Positions 1-7,572 of a stretch of DNA of 12,265 bases are shown here, one piece after another. The translations under genes were made by a program, and so were the position numbers. Every line of letters starts with the position of its first letter. Position 1 is the stretch's first letter. The notes beneath the pieces were generated by a model that was not told where the DNA came from, made no database searches, and was given only the letters and a program-made list of their open reading frames with translations. The stretch comes from Thalassiosira profunda (Eukaryota; Bacillariophyta; Thalassiosirophyceae; Thalassiosirales; Thalassiosiraceae), in NCBI GenBank assembly GCA_036939355.1, contig JALLAP010000509.1, positions 1 through 12,265 on the forward strand, written 5' to 3'.

Positions 1-613
1 ATGTCATCCAGGGCGCAGTTGTGCCATTTTCAACAGACCGACATAGAGATTTGGTGGAAGGGAACCGGTATTTGCCATTAGTCGCGACGAAAGACTCCCC
101 CTTGGAGTCTTTGGGGCGTTCAAAATGGACAAATTCCAACTCGGCTTCCCTCGCTTTCAGGTCTTCCATGCTGCAGTTGGGGTCCCCGAGGCCAAAGTAC
201 GAGTGCGCGAAATTGGGGCCATCAACATGAGCGCCATTACGGGACTCGCCGTTCGCTCCCACTTTTGAATGTCTATTGTGAAGACTTCCGATCCAGCTGG
301 CATTGACTGCGGCCGCCAGAATGAGGCTATACTTGCGGTGTTGGAAGGTCGATCCCATGCCCTCCAGATGGGAGTTTTGATCAAGAATGTACGGGCCGTT
401 CACGCATTTATTGGACGAACGACGCGCTAGTGCCGCGCCGTGGTGATGATACGTTGCGGCGGAGAAGGACTCTGCATAGCGCCCCAGCCACAGGCCGAAG
501 TAGAAGCATCCCGCGATGAGGAGGTATGCGCCGAGGATTATCTTCACCAGACGCCTCCGCTTCGGGAATGTGGCCGCCGAGCCGCCCCCGTTGTTTGCTC
601 TTTCTTTGGCCAT
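1..613 (-). CDS. Partial type II membrane protein, possible glycosyltransferase-like (3' end outside window)
   Basis: An open frame of 204 codons runs from the ATG at 613 off the left edge with no stop. It starts MAKERANNGG; residues 18-21 are KRRR, followed by a hydrophobic signal anchor around residues 23-43 (ILGAYLLIAGCFYFGLWLG). This is the topology of a Golgi type II enzyme. The start is supported because the PC-esterase gene at 3852 begins with the same MAK/ANNG context. The lumenal part contains GMGSTFQHRKYSL then AAAVNASWIGSL, which resembles the N-terminal sugar-nucleotide-site loop and helix of GT-B/fucosyltransferase-like proteins. That assignment is weak, since the catalytic core would lie outside the window. 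Two or more N-glycosylation sequons (NAS, NGT) fit a lumenal location. The anchor-coding DNA is nearly identical to those of the sulfotransferase and kelch genes. The gene is divergent from the sulfotransferase. Confidence 0.72.
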   Translation of the reverse strand, partial: MAKERANNGGGSAATFPKRRRLVKIILGAYLLIAGCFYFGLWLGRYAESFSAATYHHHGAALARRSSNKCVNGPYILDQNSHLEGMGSTFQHRKYSLILAAAVNASWIGSLHNRHSKVGANGESRNGAHVDGPNFAHSYFGLGDPNCSMEDLKAREAELEFVHFERPKDSKGESFVATNGKYRFPSTKSLCRSVENGTTAPWMT

Positions 614-631
614 GATTGTTGCAAAAAATCA

Positions 632-860
632 ACACAGGCTTCTTGAGGCTTCAGCGGGTGCATCTCTGCCTCTGTTGGTCCGGCAGCACGTCGAAAGAAC
701 CGCAGGGTCAGGGTGCACCGTCGGCAAATCGCCTCCGACTAAAATTATCTTGCTCGAGCCATGCAAGCTCGAGCGACGCCTTCAAAGACCAAAGACGCCC
801 AACCACCAGCGGCGTCGCCGCTGGAACCGTAGGTATTGTAGCCCGCTGATGCTGAACCGC
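632..860 (-). repeat. Leader/promoter module, copy A (upstream of the partial gene)
   Basis: This stretch is homologous, in the same orientation, to 4151-4345. Shared blocks include the CACAGGC region, GCGGGTGC, the GGTCCG...CACGTCGA block, GGGTGCACCGTCGGCAAAT, CGCTCGAGCGA, CCTTCA and GAACCGTAG. It begins about 20 bp upstream of the ATG at 613 and most likely serves as leader and promoter of that gene. Two GCTCGAGC palindromes flank a 7-base spacer around 753-775. No open reading frame here has a recognisable product. The remainder of the 625-bp divergent intergenic region (about 861-1010) shows no gene and no feature I recognise beyond an A8 run near 942. Confidence 0.7.
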
Positions 861-1010
861 GGCCGCTTCCCTGCGGGTGGTCGCTCTCGCGGGGGCGAGC
901 TAAGTGCCAATGCCGCATATTTTAGTGCCAGCCAAGCCAGGAAAAAAAACCAACAAGTTGCAACAAGACAGAAAGTGTGGTGCACCCCTCCCCTCCAGGT
1001 GGCCTCCCGA

Positions 1011-1367
1011 GAGCCGAGCACAATTGGCAGGGAAGGGGGCGCGGTTACTGCGGCGCCGTCGCTCGAGAGAGAGAGAGGGAGAGAGAGGGAGAGAAGGCCG
1101 CGGTTCCAGAGCCACTGGCGCAGGCGATTTGCCGCGCACCCTGGGTAGGTTCATTGACGTGCACCTGCCGGACCAGAGACTGAAAGCCACAAGTTTGTGC
1201 TGAATTTGTCAGAATCATAGTCAAACAAAGAGCAAACAATGGGCTGGGTGGCTTGCTCGGGCCGGCATCTCGCCACCCAGTCCCCGAAGCGGAGGCGTCT
1301 GGTTGAATTGATCCTCGGCGCCTACCTCCTCATCGCGGGATGCTTCTACTTCGGTCTGCGGCTGGGG
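1011..1367 (+). repeat. Inverted-repeat arm B: leader plus signal-anchor coding start of the sulfotransferase gene
   Basis: This arm aligns with the reverse complement of 3718-4080. Matching blocks in order are GAGCCGAGCACAATTGGCAG, GCCGTCGCTCGAGAGA, CGGTTCCAGAGCCACTGGCG, CAGGCGATTTGCC, CACCCTGGGT, GTGCACCTGCCGGACCAGAG, GCCACAAGTTTGTGCTGAAT, CAAACAATGGGCTGGG and the anchor-coding stretch ending near CTGCGGCTGGGG. The other arm has about 23 extra bases between the ACCAGAGAC and GCCACAAG blocks. The repeat therefore spans promoter, leader and the first about 40 codons, then stops where the enzyme bodies diverge. It includes part of the CDS that starts at 1239. Confidence 0.85.
1065..1096 (+). 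repeat. GA-rich microsatellite in the sulfotransferase promoter
   Basis: An imperfect (GA)n tract directly follows GCCGTCGCTC, about 145-175 bp upstream of the start codon. The PC-esterase promoter has a (GA)n/(G)n tract at the equivalent position on its own strand (4001-4024). Copies A and D carry only the unexpanded CGCTCGAG box. It may be a GAGA-like promoter element or simply a neutral expansion. Confidence 0.8.
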
Positions 1368-2531
1368 AGCTATCCGGGGCACTTCTCCTTCTCGACAAGG
1401 CATCATCGCGGAGAGGTGACACCGCTCGCATCTGATAACGCTTTCGATCCCGGCGCTTCCGCATCCAAAGTATTTTTGCACATCGGACCGCATAAGACGG
1501 GCTCCACCGCCATACAGCAGTCAATGAAACTCGAGGACTACCGGAAGAGTCTCGCCGAGGATGGCTTCGTTCTACTGTCGTCGTCTGCGGGAGAGGTGCT
1601 CGTGGACAATGCCCTTCGAAAGACGTTGAAGCGTTGTTTTGGGGGGAAGTGCCCCAAGCACATCACAAAACAACTTCACAAAGCCAAGAGTGACTCCAAA
1701 AATGTATTGCTGTCAAGCGAACAGTTCGATTCTGACAGACCAATGGCAAAAATCAAGCAGTTCTTCGGGGACTATGGGTATCGCGTGCACATTGTGGTTG
1801 TGTACAGGCGGTTCTTTGAATGGCTTCCGAGTTGGCATCAGCAACAGATGCGATTCGGAACCGGCGATAGCCATTGGGACTCGAATGGAAGGTACAAGAG
1901 GAACATCCGGAACCTCGCCGGCCTCCTGGAATGGAAGGGCGTAGAGGGGATGTACATGCACGAAAGGTATTCCATCAACGCTTACAACAACTACAAAGCC
2001 CACTTCAATGCAACCTCCTGGATCAATACTAATGCAGGAACTGGGGATGTGGTGACGAACTTCTTTTGCAGCTCTGTACTGGACGCGCCGAACACCTGCC
2101 GGTTGAAGAGAGAAGAGGACATAAAACCCCTCTCCACCAACACAAACTCCCAAGAGGATAACGACTTTGATGCAATTGCCAAGAGAGCGTACGATGAAGG
2201 ACTTATCAATGTCAACCAAACAAATATCTCGAGGAGGGCTGCGAGAGATATGCTTCAAAACATCACATCAGCTTTTCACAACTTCTCGTACACATGCCCC
2301 TCAGAAGCACTGCTCAACGAAATTCTTGAGGATTCTTTGAGGGCAGAACGCGAATTCTGTGCAACGTCCGGTGCAATGGAATACAAAGAAGACGAGCTCG
2401 TGACGAGGTTCGAGTCGATGAAAAGATCCAACAAGCTTTGCTCTGTTGATACGGAGAAAGTCATTGCAGACCCAGAATGGAAAGAAGCCTTCGCCAAACT
2501 GAACCAGAACAACTTCTCAATAATTGTTTGA
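1239..2531 (+). CDS. Membrane-anchored sulfotransferase
   Basis: The 430-residue product should transfer sulfate from PAPS to a glycan or protein acceptor in the Golgi lumen. A basic KRRR (17-20) precedes a single signal anchor at about 23-43, giving type II topology. The 5'-phosphosulfate loop is plain at 80-92 (HIGPHKTGSTAIQ, with K86, S89, T90). SSE at 159-161 is a usual element after it. The 3'-phosphate motif follows at 185-200 (IVVVYRRFFEWLPSWH, with R190 and S198). Several N-glycosylation sequons lie in the C-terminal half. Length and motif order fit the P-loop sulfotransferase superfamily; the acceptor cannot be told. No intron is needed. The start is unusual: paralogues begin at an ATG aligned to 1217-1219, which here reads ATA, and the first usable ATG is in the +1 frame. 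The gene ends 106 bp from the convergent PC-esterase gene. Confidence 0.9.
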   Translation: MGWVACSGRHLATQSPKRRRLVELILGAYLLIAGCFYFGLRLGSYPGHFSFSTRHHRGEVTPLASDNAFDPGASASKVFLHIGPHKTGSTAIQQSMKLEDYRKSLAEDGFVLLSSSAGEVLVDNALRKTLKRCFGGKCPKHITKQLHKAKSDSKNVLLSSEQFDSDRPMAKIKQFFGDYGYRVHIVVVYRRFFEWLPSWHQQQMRFGTGDSHWDSNGRYKRNIRNLAGLLEWKGVEGMYMHERYSINAYNNYKAHFNATSWINTNAGTGDVVTNFFCSSVLDAPNTCRLKREEDIKPLSTNTNSQEDNDFDAIAKRAYDEGLINVNQTNISRRAARDMLQNITSAFHNFSYTCPSEALLNEILEDSLRAEREFCATSGAMEYKEDELVTRFESMKRSNKLCSVDTEKVIADPEWKEAFAKLNQNNFSIIV

Positions 2532-2637
2532 GTGGGAGTTAGGTATTACGTGGGTAGTCTTATCCCCGTAGAGGCTTGGAGCTTCTCGAGGGGAGCTCTG
2601 GCAGGGTGCCGGTATGACTCCAATTGTTCTGAATTGG

Positions 2638-3852
2638 TCAAGCGCCGTTCGGTCCGGGTATGCACGATAGTAAATTTCCAAGAAGGCGCAGCCTCGCCAA
2701 ATTCAGAGTCTGGTAGTGTCTCCCATCACCCGCGCCCGTGTAGTCGCAGGACTGGATATCGTGATCATTGAAGACACGAAGGATAAGTTTCGTACCAAGC
2801 TTTCTCTTCTCGACAAACGCCAACAGACGTCGATTGAGATGCACGCTTCCATGCCGGGTGAAGGTCCCGTTCTGGCAGTAATCCGCAATGCCAGCATCGG
2901 TCAAAGCATTGGACTTTCTTGCCTTCGATTTTTTTGCCGTCGACATTTCTCCTCGGTAGGATTCAACGCAATGCGTGAGTGTGTTTTGGTCCATTCCATT
3001 GTACAATCTCACAGCAGTCGCGTACGGTTCGTCGTAGCGTTCGTCACATATCTTGTTGGTGGTTTTCAAAATCAAGGCACTGGCTCCAGCATTTTCTGCG
3101 AGGGCTACCAGCTCCTCGAGCCACTCCTCATATCTCTGCCACCGCTCCGCGACGCAAGCCGGAGGGGAGCGGAGACGATGCAGGTGCAACCACCAAAGGC
3201 CCATATTGGCTATTATGATTTGGGGTTTGGAGTCCCTGATTTTTCGGTAATGTTTCTCGAACCCGGGACACTTCTTGCGGCTCGGCCCCCAAACGAGTTT
3301 GACGCTCGTCCCGTCTTGGAAAGTTGTTTCCGGGTATTGACCTTTGGGGTTGTCGCAGCTTTCCCATACATCATTGCATAGTAGATTGTTGGCCTGCGAC
3401 ACATTCATAGTCGCTAGGGAGGAAACGAGCGTTTCGTTTTGGGTCGTCAACAGTCGATGGAGCCACAGGTTCATATTTCGCGACGTAGAGTCGCCCAAGA
3501 TGGTTATCCGCCTCCCCAGGAATGCACTTCGTACCAGAGCGGCGTCCATCCCAGGAAAATACGTCATAGTGCCATCGATCATTTCGGAGGCCGACCAAGG
3601 TCGTAGGCCGATGGTCTCGTGGTCCGATTGCATTGCAGTCGTGAATGCCGCCATTGCCTCGTCAGTGCACGATGGAGACATCGCAGCGGTTATTGCAGCT
3701 GAGGACTCTGCGTAGTGCCCAAGCCGCAGACCCGCGATAAGGAGGCAGGCGCCGAGGATTAATTCAACCAGACGCCTCCGTTTCGTGGCCGCGTACCGAT
3801 ATATTACCCCGAGCAAGCCTCCCAGCCCATTGTTTGCTCCTTGTTTGGCCAT
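2638..3852 (-). CDS. Membrane-anchored PC-esterase/TBL-type SGNH acyltransferase or esterase
   Basis: The product has 404 residues counted from the ATG at 3852. Residues 25-27 (RRR) and a short hydrophobic anchor at about 28-42 precede a lumenal domain. The SGNH nucleophile block is ITILGDSTSRN at 116-126 (Ser122). An IIIANMGLWW block at 212-221 carries the likely block-III Asn (N216). The C-terminal catalytic pair is DGRH at 376-379 (Asp376, His379) inside CDYTGAGDGRHY. This order matches the PC-esterase/GDSL family (plant TBL and fungal/animal Cas1-like proteins) that adds or removes O-acetyl groups on glycans; direction and substrate are inference. The frame is open upstream to about 3960 without an ATG, but homology of the leader to the sulfotransferase leader shows that part is non-coding. 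Compared with paralogues the anchor lacks five residues (CFYFG). Confidence 0.87.
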   Translation of the reverse strand: MAKQGANNGLGGLLGVIYRYAATKRRRLVELILGACLLIAGLRLGHYAESSAAITAAMSPSCTDEAMAAFTTAMQSDHETIGLRPWSASEMIDGTMTYFPGMDAALVRSAFLGRRITILGDSTSRNMNLWLHRLLTTQNETLVSSLATMNVSQANNLLCNDVWESCDNPKGQYPETTFQDGTSVKLVWGPSRKKCPGFEKHYRKIRDSKPQIIIANMGLWWLHLHRLRSPPACVAERWQRYEEWLEELVALAENAGASALILKTTNKICDERYDEPYATAVRLYNGMDQNTLTHCVESYRGEMSTAKKSKARKSNALTDAGIADYCQNGTFTRHGSVHLNRRLLAFVEKRKLGTKLILRVFNDHDIQSCDYTGAGDGRHYQTLNLARLRLLGNLLSCIPGPNGA

Positions 3853-4080
3853 AATTACAAATTCAGCACAAACTTGTGGCTTGCCGCGGGTGCAATAGTA
3901 TCTGTCTCTGGTCCGGCAGGTGCACGTCGAATGAACCGACCCAGGGTGATTCGCCGGCAAATCGCCTGCGCCAGTGGCTCTGGAACCGCGGCGCGGTCTT
4001 CTCCCCCCCCTCTCTCTCTCTCTCGAGCGACGGCACCGCAGGAACGCGCCCCCCCCTTCCCTGCCAATTGTGCTCGGCTC
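3718..4080 (-). repeat. Inverted-repeat arm C: leader plus signal-anchor coding start of the PC-esterase gene
   Basis: This is the reverse-complement partner of 1011-1367. Read on the minus strand it has the same order: GAGCCGAGC block, GCCGTCGCTCGAG box with GA tract, GGCGCAGGCGATTTGCC, GTGCACCTGCCGGACCAGAG, ACAAGTTTGTGCTGAATTTG, then the ATG at 3852. The two arms enclose both enzyme bodies (1368-3717). The arm includes the first about 45 codons of the PC-esterase gene. Confidence 0.85.
4001..4024 (-). repeat. GA/G-rich tract in the PC-esterase promoter
   Basis: On the plus strand this is a C8 run followed by (TC)n and ending in the CTCGAG box; on the gene strand it is (GA)n then G8. It occupies the same place in the leader as the GA tract at 1065-1096. 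Length and purity differ between the two copies, as expected for a microsatellite. Confidence 0.8.
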
Positions 4081-4150
4081 GCGCGAGGGGGCGGTATCGT
4101 TCTTTCAGGGGGCGCGCGCTGCCCTCCCCTTATTGTGCACAGTTTGCTTT

Positions 4151-4345
4151 CACAGGCCTTGATTCTGAGAGATTCTGAGCTTGCGGGTGCGGGTGAACTC
4201 TGCCTCTGGCGTGGTCCGTGCACGTCGAGGGTGCACCGTCGGCAAATTGCCTGCACCTACCACCTGCTCAAGACACGCACGCTCGAGCGAAGCCTTCAGC
4301 GACGCCCGACCACCCCTTGAACCGTAGCCGCCGCTGTGATCGGCT
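4151..4345 (-). repeat. Orphan leader/promoter module, copy D
   Basis: This is homologous to copy A (632-860): CACAGGC, GCGGGTGC, CTCTGCCTCTG, the GTCCG...GCACGTCG block, GGGTGCACCGTCGGCAAAT, CGCTCGAGCGA, CCTTCA, CGCCC.ACCA and GAACCGTAG. No anchor-coding sequence follows it. Where copy A meets its ATG, this copy reads CACAATAAGG on the minus strand, so start codon and body are gone. GATTCTGAG occurs twice in a row at about 4160-4178. It sits directly behind arm C, so the PC-esterase gene has two leader modules in tandem. Confidence 0.65.
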
Positions 4346-4653
4346 CCTGCCACTCGCCAGCACCACCAAAGGAGGCAGGAGCGCTGTGTTCGTTCAGCGC
4401 ACTTTGAGTACGATTTCGGGGGCAACCTTACGGCCCGCGTTTTGTCTGCAATATTTACGTACATACAGAGGGGGGGACTCGCCTATTCAGAGGGGGTTCC
4501 CCCCTCTTTTGACCGTGGCAGTACCTACCCTCATCTACAATACCCTCACCCTCATCCCTTACAATACCCTAGATACCTACATCCAGTCCACTATCTCGCC
4601 CCTGGCCCGGCCCGGCGGCTCGCTCTCGACGCCCCCTTCTACAGTCAATCGCC
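4346..4653 (+). promoter_or_regulatory. Upstream region of the MIC10-like gene
   Basis: No gene is seen here. TACAATACCCT occurs twice (4536-4546 and 4560-4570), each preceded by CCCTCATC, forming an imperfect repeat with a 24-bp period in a pyrimidine-rich leader. A perfect short inverted repeat, AGAGGGGG-TT-CCCCCCTCT, lies at 4489-4507. An AT-rich patch (CAATATTTACGTACATAC, about 4449-4466) is the most TATA-like stretch. The assignment as promoter rests on position only. Confidence 0.4.
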
Positions 4654-5019
4654 ATGGCATCCAACGACGGTGCCGCGCCGAAATCGGCCGATGGCGCCGA
4701 TGCCACAACGCCATCGCCACCGCCGCCCGCTCTCTCGGATTTTAAGCCGAGCTGGCAACTGCCCGCGGGCCTCGAGCACCACCTCGAAGCCTTCGTCTTG
4801 AAGTCGGCCATCGGAGCCACCGTCGGCGGTGCGGCGGGGATGCTCCTCTTTCGGTCCGGTCGAGGGGCCAACGCGGCGGCCGGGGCGGCGTTTGGCATCG
4901 GGTGCGCCGCGGGAAGCTTTGTCGAGAGGGTGCTCGCGGAGGGCGATGTCGATGCGGCGGTGCCCCAATTTTCGTTCGAGGTGCCGGACATTTTGTCCGG
5001 GTGGGGCAAGAAGGAGTGA
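4654..5019 (+). CDS. MIC10: MIC10-like MICOS complex subunit (DUF543 family)
   Basis: The product has 121 residues. After a disordered, Ala/Pro-rich N terminus (1-40) come two short hydrophobic segments with glycine motifs, GATVGGAAGMLLF (54-66) and GAAFGIGCAAG (77-87), separated by a short basic turn (RSGRG, 67-71). A hairpin of two Gly-rich spans is the hallmark of MIC10, which bends the inner mitochondrial membrane at crista junctions. The N-terminal extension and the C-terminal tail (to 121) make it somewhat longer than the animal and yeast proteins of under 100 residues. The start is in a good context (AATCGCCATGG). It is the one housekeeping-type gene in the window and is unrelated to its neighbours. 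Another small Gly-zipper membrane protein is the main alternative. Confidence 0.75.
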   Translation: MASNDGAAPKSADGADATTPSPPPPALSDFKPSWQLPAGLEHHLEAFVLKSAIGATVGGAAGMLLFRSGRGANAAAGAAFGIGCAAGSFVERVLAEGDVDAAVPQFSFEVPDILSGWGKKE

Positions 5020-5314
5020 TCGGGGGCGGGCACAGTGAAGTCCAGGACATCTTTCATTGCTGGGGGGAAACAGCCTGGGGGAAACAGCGAGAGGGAGCGT
5101 TACCCCATGTGATGTGCAACTTTTGACGGACTCCAGATCTCGGTGCATATCTTGTGCGTATGATGCGAAAAGATTATTGCGAAGTGGCAGAAGGGGGACG
5201 GAAGCTCAAAGAGCCGGAAGTATTTACCTGGGCGTCTCTAGAACAATTGGGAATCTTGAGCTCAGCAGTATCTAATGCACTTCAACAAAGGTCACGGTGC
5301 TTGTCCTGGAGGGT
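5020..5314. other. Convergent 3' intergenic region
   Basis: This lies between the stop codons of the MIC10-like gene and the LRR gene. No gene is recognised. A short direct repeat TGGGGGAAACAGC occurs at about 5061 and 5076. No canonical AATAAA signal is visible. Confidence 0.5.
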
Positions 5315-7572
5315 CTATATTACGTCTGAGAAGGGAGGATTCCTCGTCAGCTCTATTGTCTCGGGACGCCCGCCCTCTGCCTCTGAATAGCCGGCAGTCC
5401 AATCGTCGTCAGAGTACTCGTCCTCATCGTCAATTGCAGGCGAGGAAGCCCATCGTTGCAAATCTTCTCTGCCGCTGCCATTATTGGCCCTCGGATCTGG
5501 TCCGAGTGACAGCTTTCCCCGGCGTAATATGCAAAAAGCAAACGCCAGGAGTCCCAATGCAAGAATGATCGATATCGATTTCGCCGCGGCGCTGAAAACG
5601 TCCTTTCTTCTTATTTGTATCCCGGCAATGGAGATGTCGGTGCACTGGTCCCTGGCTATGTACAGAGCGGCCTCATCATCATAGCAGGGAAGGCACTGGA
5701 TGCCGCGTTCGCCTTTCTTTTGTGGCAGAGTTGCCCGTCCAATGCTGGAAAAGGTGCCTCTTGGGCAAGCGAGATTCTCGCAGGCGAACAGGTCGAGATC
5801 AACCCCTGAAGGGCCAATCCCATTATCATTCACGACCTCCTTGATGCACATCAGCGGCGGCACGACGCCCTGTAAGCGCGATCCGCGAATGTCAAAGCTT
5901 TTCAATGGCGCGAATCGCAAATCCGAGGGAAGAAATCCTGTCAGCTGATTGATGTGCGATAGATTCAACACCCGAAGTTTGCTCAGAAACCCAAGCTCAG
6001 AAGCGATGGGCCCTCGGAGGCCCATTGAAGGCAGTGCGATTTTGGCCACTCGTCCTCTCGCGTTGCATTCGACACCTTCCCGCTGACACGCTGGCGATCC
6101 CTTGTCCCAGGAGGATGTCGAGTTCAGTGCCCACTCGTTTCCGTGCGCAAGGCCAAAGAACCGATCCAAGATGTCTTCCTCTCGCAGAGCTCCTTTGCAC
6201 TCCTCTCCATGCTGCCCCAAGTATCGGTGGAAACCTCCATCATCGGGACACGGTTTGCACGGAGCCACGCCTTCCTTGCTCGCGCTGTTGGCCGGGCAGC
6301 TTATACCATCGCATCCGCGAGCGGCTTCTGTATCATTGTATAGAAATGCATTGTTCAATTCGGCAGCGCAAAGCGCCTCAGGCACGTCGCCGGTCAGTTT
6401 GTTGCCGTCGACGAATATCTCCTTAAGCTTTGGGAGAGTCGCAAGGCCTTCGTTCAGCGTACCACTCAAAGCGTTTTGTTGCAAATAGAGCTGCGTCAAC
6501 GGGAGAGGATTGGCGCCTATTCCGGACCCCCGAAACAGGCTCTTTGGGATTGTCCCGACTGAGAAGGTTGAGAATTGCAATTAGTTATCAGCCACTCGAT
6601 CCCTTTCAATGCCACTGCGGTCACATGCACATATATGCAATCACCTAATCGGTTGTGCTCCAAGAACAATCCTTCCAGATTCTCAAAGTTACCGAAGTTG
6701 TTGCAGATTGTGCCGCTGACTGTATCGTATCACAAAACCAAATGAGCATGCGGTCCAAATGCATTGCTTGTCTTCGGAATACACTCACATAGGTTGTACG
6801 CCAGATCAAAGTACTTCAGGTTTTGCATGGATTCTTCGTGCGCAATGTTGGGGTTGTAAAAGCCCGACGTTCCGTCCAGGGGTATGGTGCCGTTGAAGCC
6901 GTTATGGCTCAGGTCGAACTTCACCAAAGACATCAGATAGGGAGCGGTGTTGGGCCCAATGTCGGGATGGCCGAACAATTTCTCGTCCAGCCTCCCGTGG
7001 AAGCGATTTTTGCTCACGTCCAGCACCCGCAGCGCGTCCGACGCGAAGTGGGGAAACGTGCCCTCCAAGTCGTTCGACGACACATCAAATATTTCGAGGT
7101 TGGGAAGCGACGTCACGGATTTGGGTACGGTTCCTCGGATCTGATTTGACGAGAGGTTGAGGAACCGCAGCGCGCGTAGTCGTCCGAGCGACGACGGGAA
7201 CGAAGGGCCAGCTATGGCGGGAGGCGCATCGGTGGCGCGCCTATGCGTCAACACGTCGTGATGTCGCTCTTTGCGTAGGGGTAGGGCGACGGGAGGCGAC
7301 ATTTCGGGCAATTGGCCGGTCCGGCGGGCGGGCGGGTGCTCCTCACGGTCGCCGACGGACATTCCCAACAGCGTGTGCGCATAAAACCCATTGCCAAGGT
7401 TCAATCCGGTGATCGTCCCATCCTCAGGACCGCACGTCACCCCGGTCCAGGAACACACAGGCGCAGTTTCCCCGAACCTCCATCCCGTCACATCGGCGGG
7501 GAGGGCGTCCCGCTGCGGCTCGACCAGCGCCAGGAGAATATCCTTGGCGGCGGCCTCCTCTGTTGCATCCAT
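5315..7572 (-). CDS. LRR receptor-like membrane protein (three exons)
   Basis: Exons are 7572-6789, 6719-6645 and 6558-5315, giving 700 residues. The N-terminal LRRNT_2-like cap has CSWTGVTC at 40-47. LRRs follow from about 124 (SFPSSLGRLRALRFLNLSSN, then YFDLAYNLFSGTI, FLEHNRLVGTIP, LQQNALSGTL, VDGNKLTGDVP), then a Cys-rich cap. A second cap-like unit begins near 413 (EEDILDRFFGLAHGNEW; W-x-C-REGVEC), with more LRRs and a second Cys cluster (CENLACPRG, CLPC). A membrane span lies at 614-630 (SISIILALGLLAFAFCI), followed by a 70-residue acidic tail with no kinase. This fits a surface receptor or adhesion protein. The frame is open upstream to 7674 but without an ATG, so 7572 is the first ATG. 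No signal peptide is visible, so an upstream exon is possible. Confidence 0.8.
6559..6644 (-). other. Intron 2 of the LRR gene
   Basis: An 86-bp intron with donor GTGATT, a branch-like CTGATAACTAAT, a pyrimidine stretch and acceptor TCAG. Joining G|TC gives HNRLVGTIPKSL, an intact LRR. Confidence 0.85.
6720..6788 (-). other. Intron 1 of the LRR gene
   Basis: A 69-bp intron with donor GTGAGT and acceptor ACAG. Reading through hits a TGA. Splicing joins T|TC to give YNLFSGTICNN, which restores the LRR consensus; the alternative AG four bases downstream would not. Confidence 0.85.

Noticed and set aside
516..1203. Long open frames through the divergent leader region on both strands
   Set aside because: They are compositionally driven (GC-rich with a GA repeat), resemble no family and overlap duplicated leader blocks.
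1713..2258. 181-codon antisense frame inside the sulfotransferase gene
   Set aside because: The opposite strand has clear sulfotransferase motifs; the antisense frame shows no recognisable domain.
1239..2531. Sulfotransferase copy as a pseudogene because the ancestral ATG is lost
   Set aside because: The frame is intact for 430 codons with both PAPS-binding motifs, and a new in-register ATG is available.
3853..3960. Upstream extension of the PC-esterase frame
   Set aside because: There is no ATG in the extension, and its DNA aligns with the non-coding leader of the sulfotransferase gene, so the ATG at 3852 is preferred.
1011..4080. Inverted repeat read as transposon terminal repeats or a foldback element
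   Set aside because: The arms consist of leader plus anchor codons of real genes, no transposase is enclosed, and I saw no flanking target-site duplication. Gene duplication in inverted orientation explains it better.
4489..4507. Perfect hairpin followed by TTTT, looking like a rho-independent terminator
   Set aside because: The window has introns and other eukaryotic features, and the hairpin lies upstream of the MIC10-like gene with no gene ending there. I treat it as a G/C-tract inverted repeat only.
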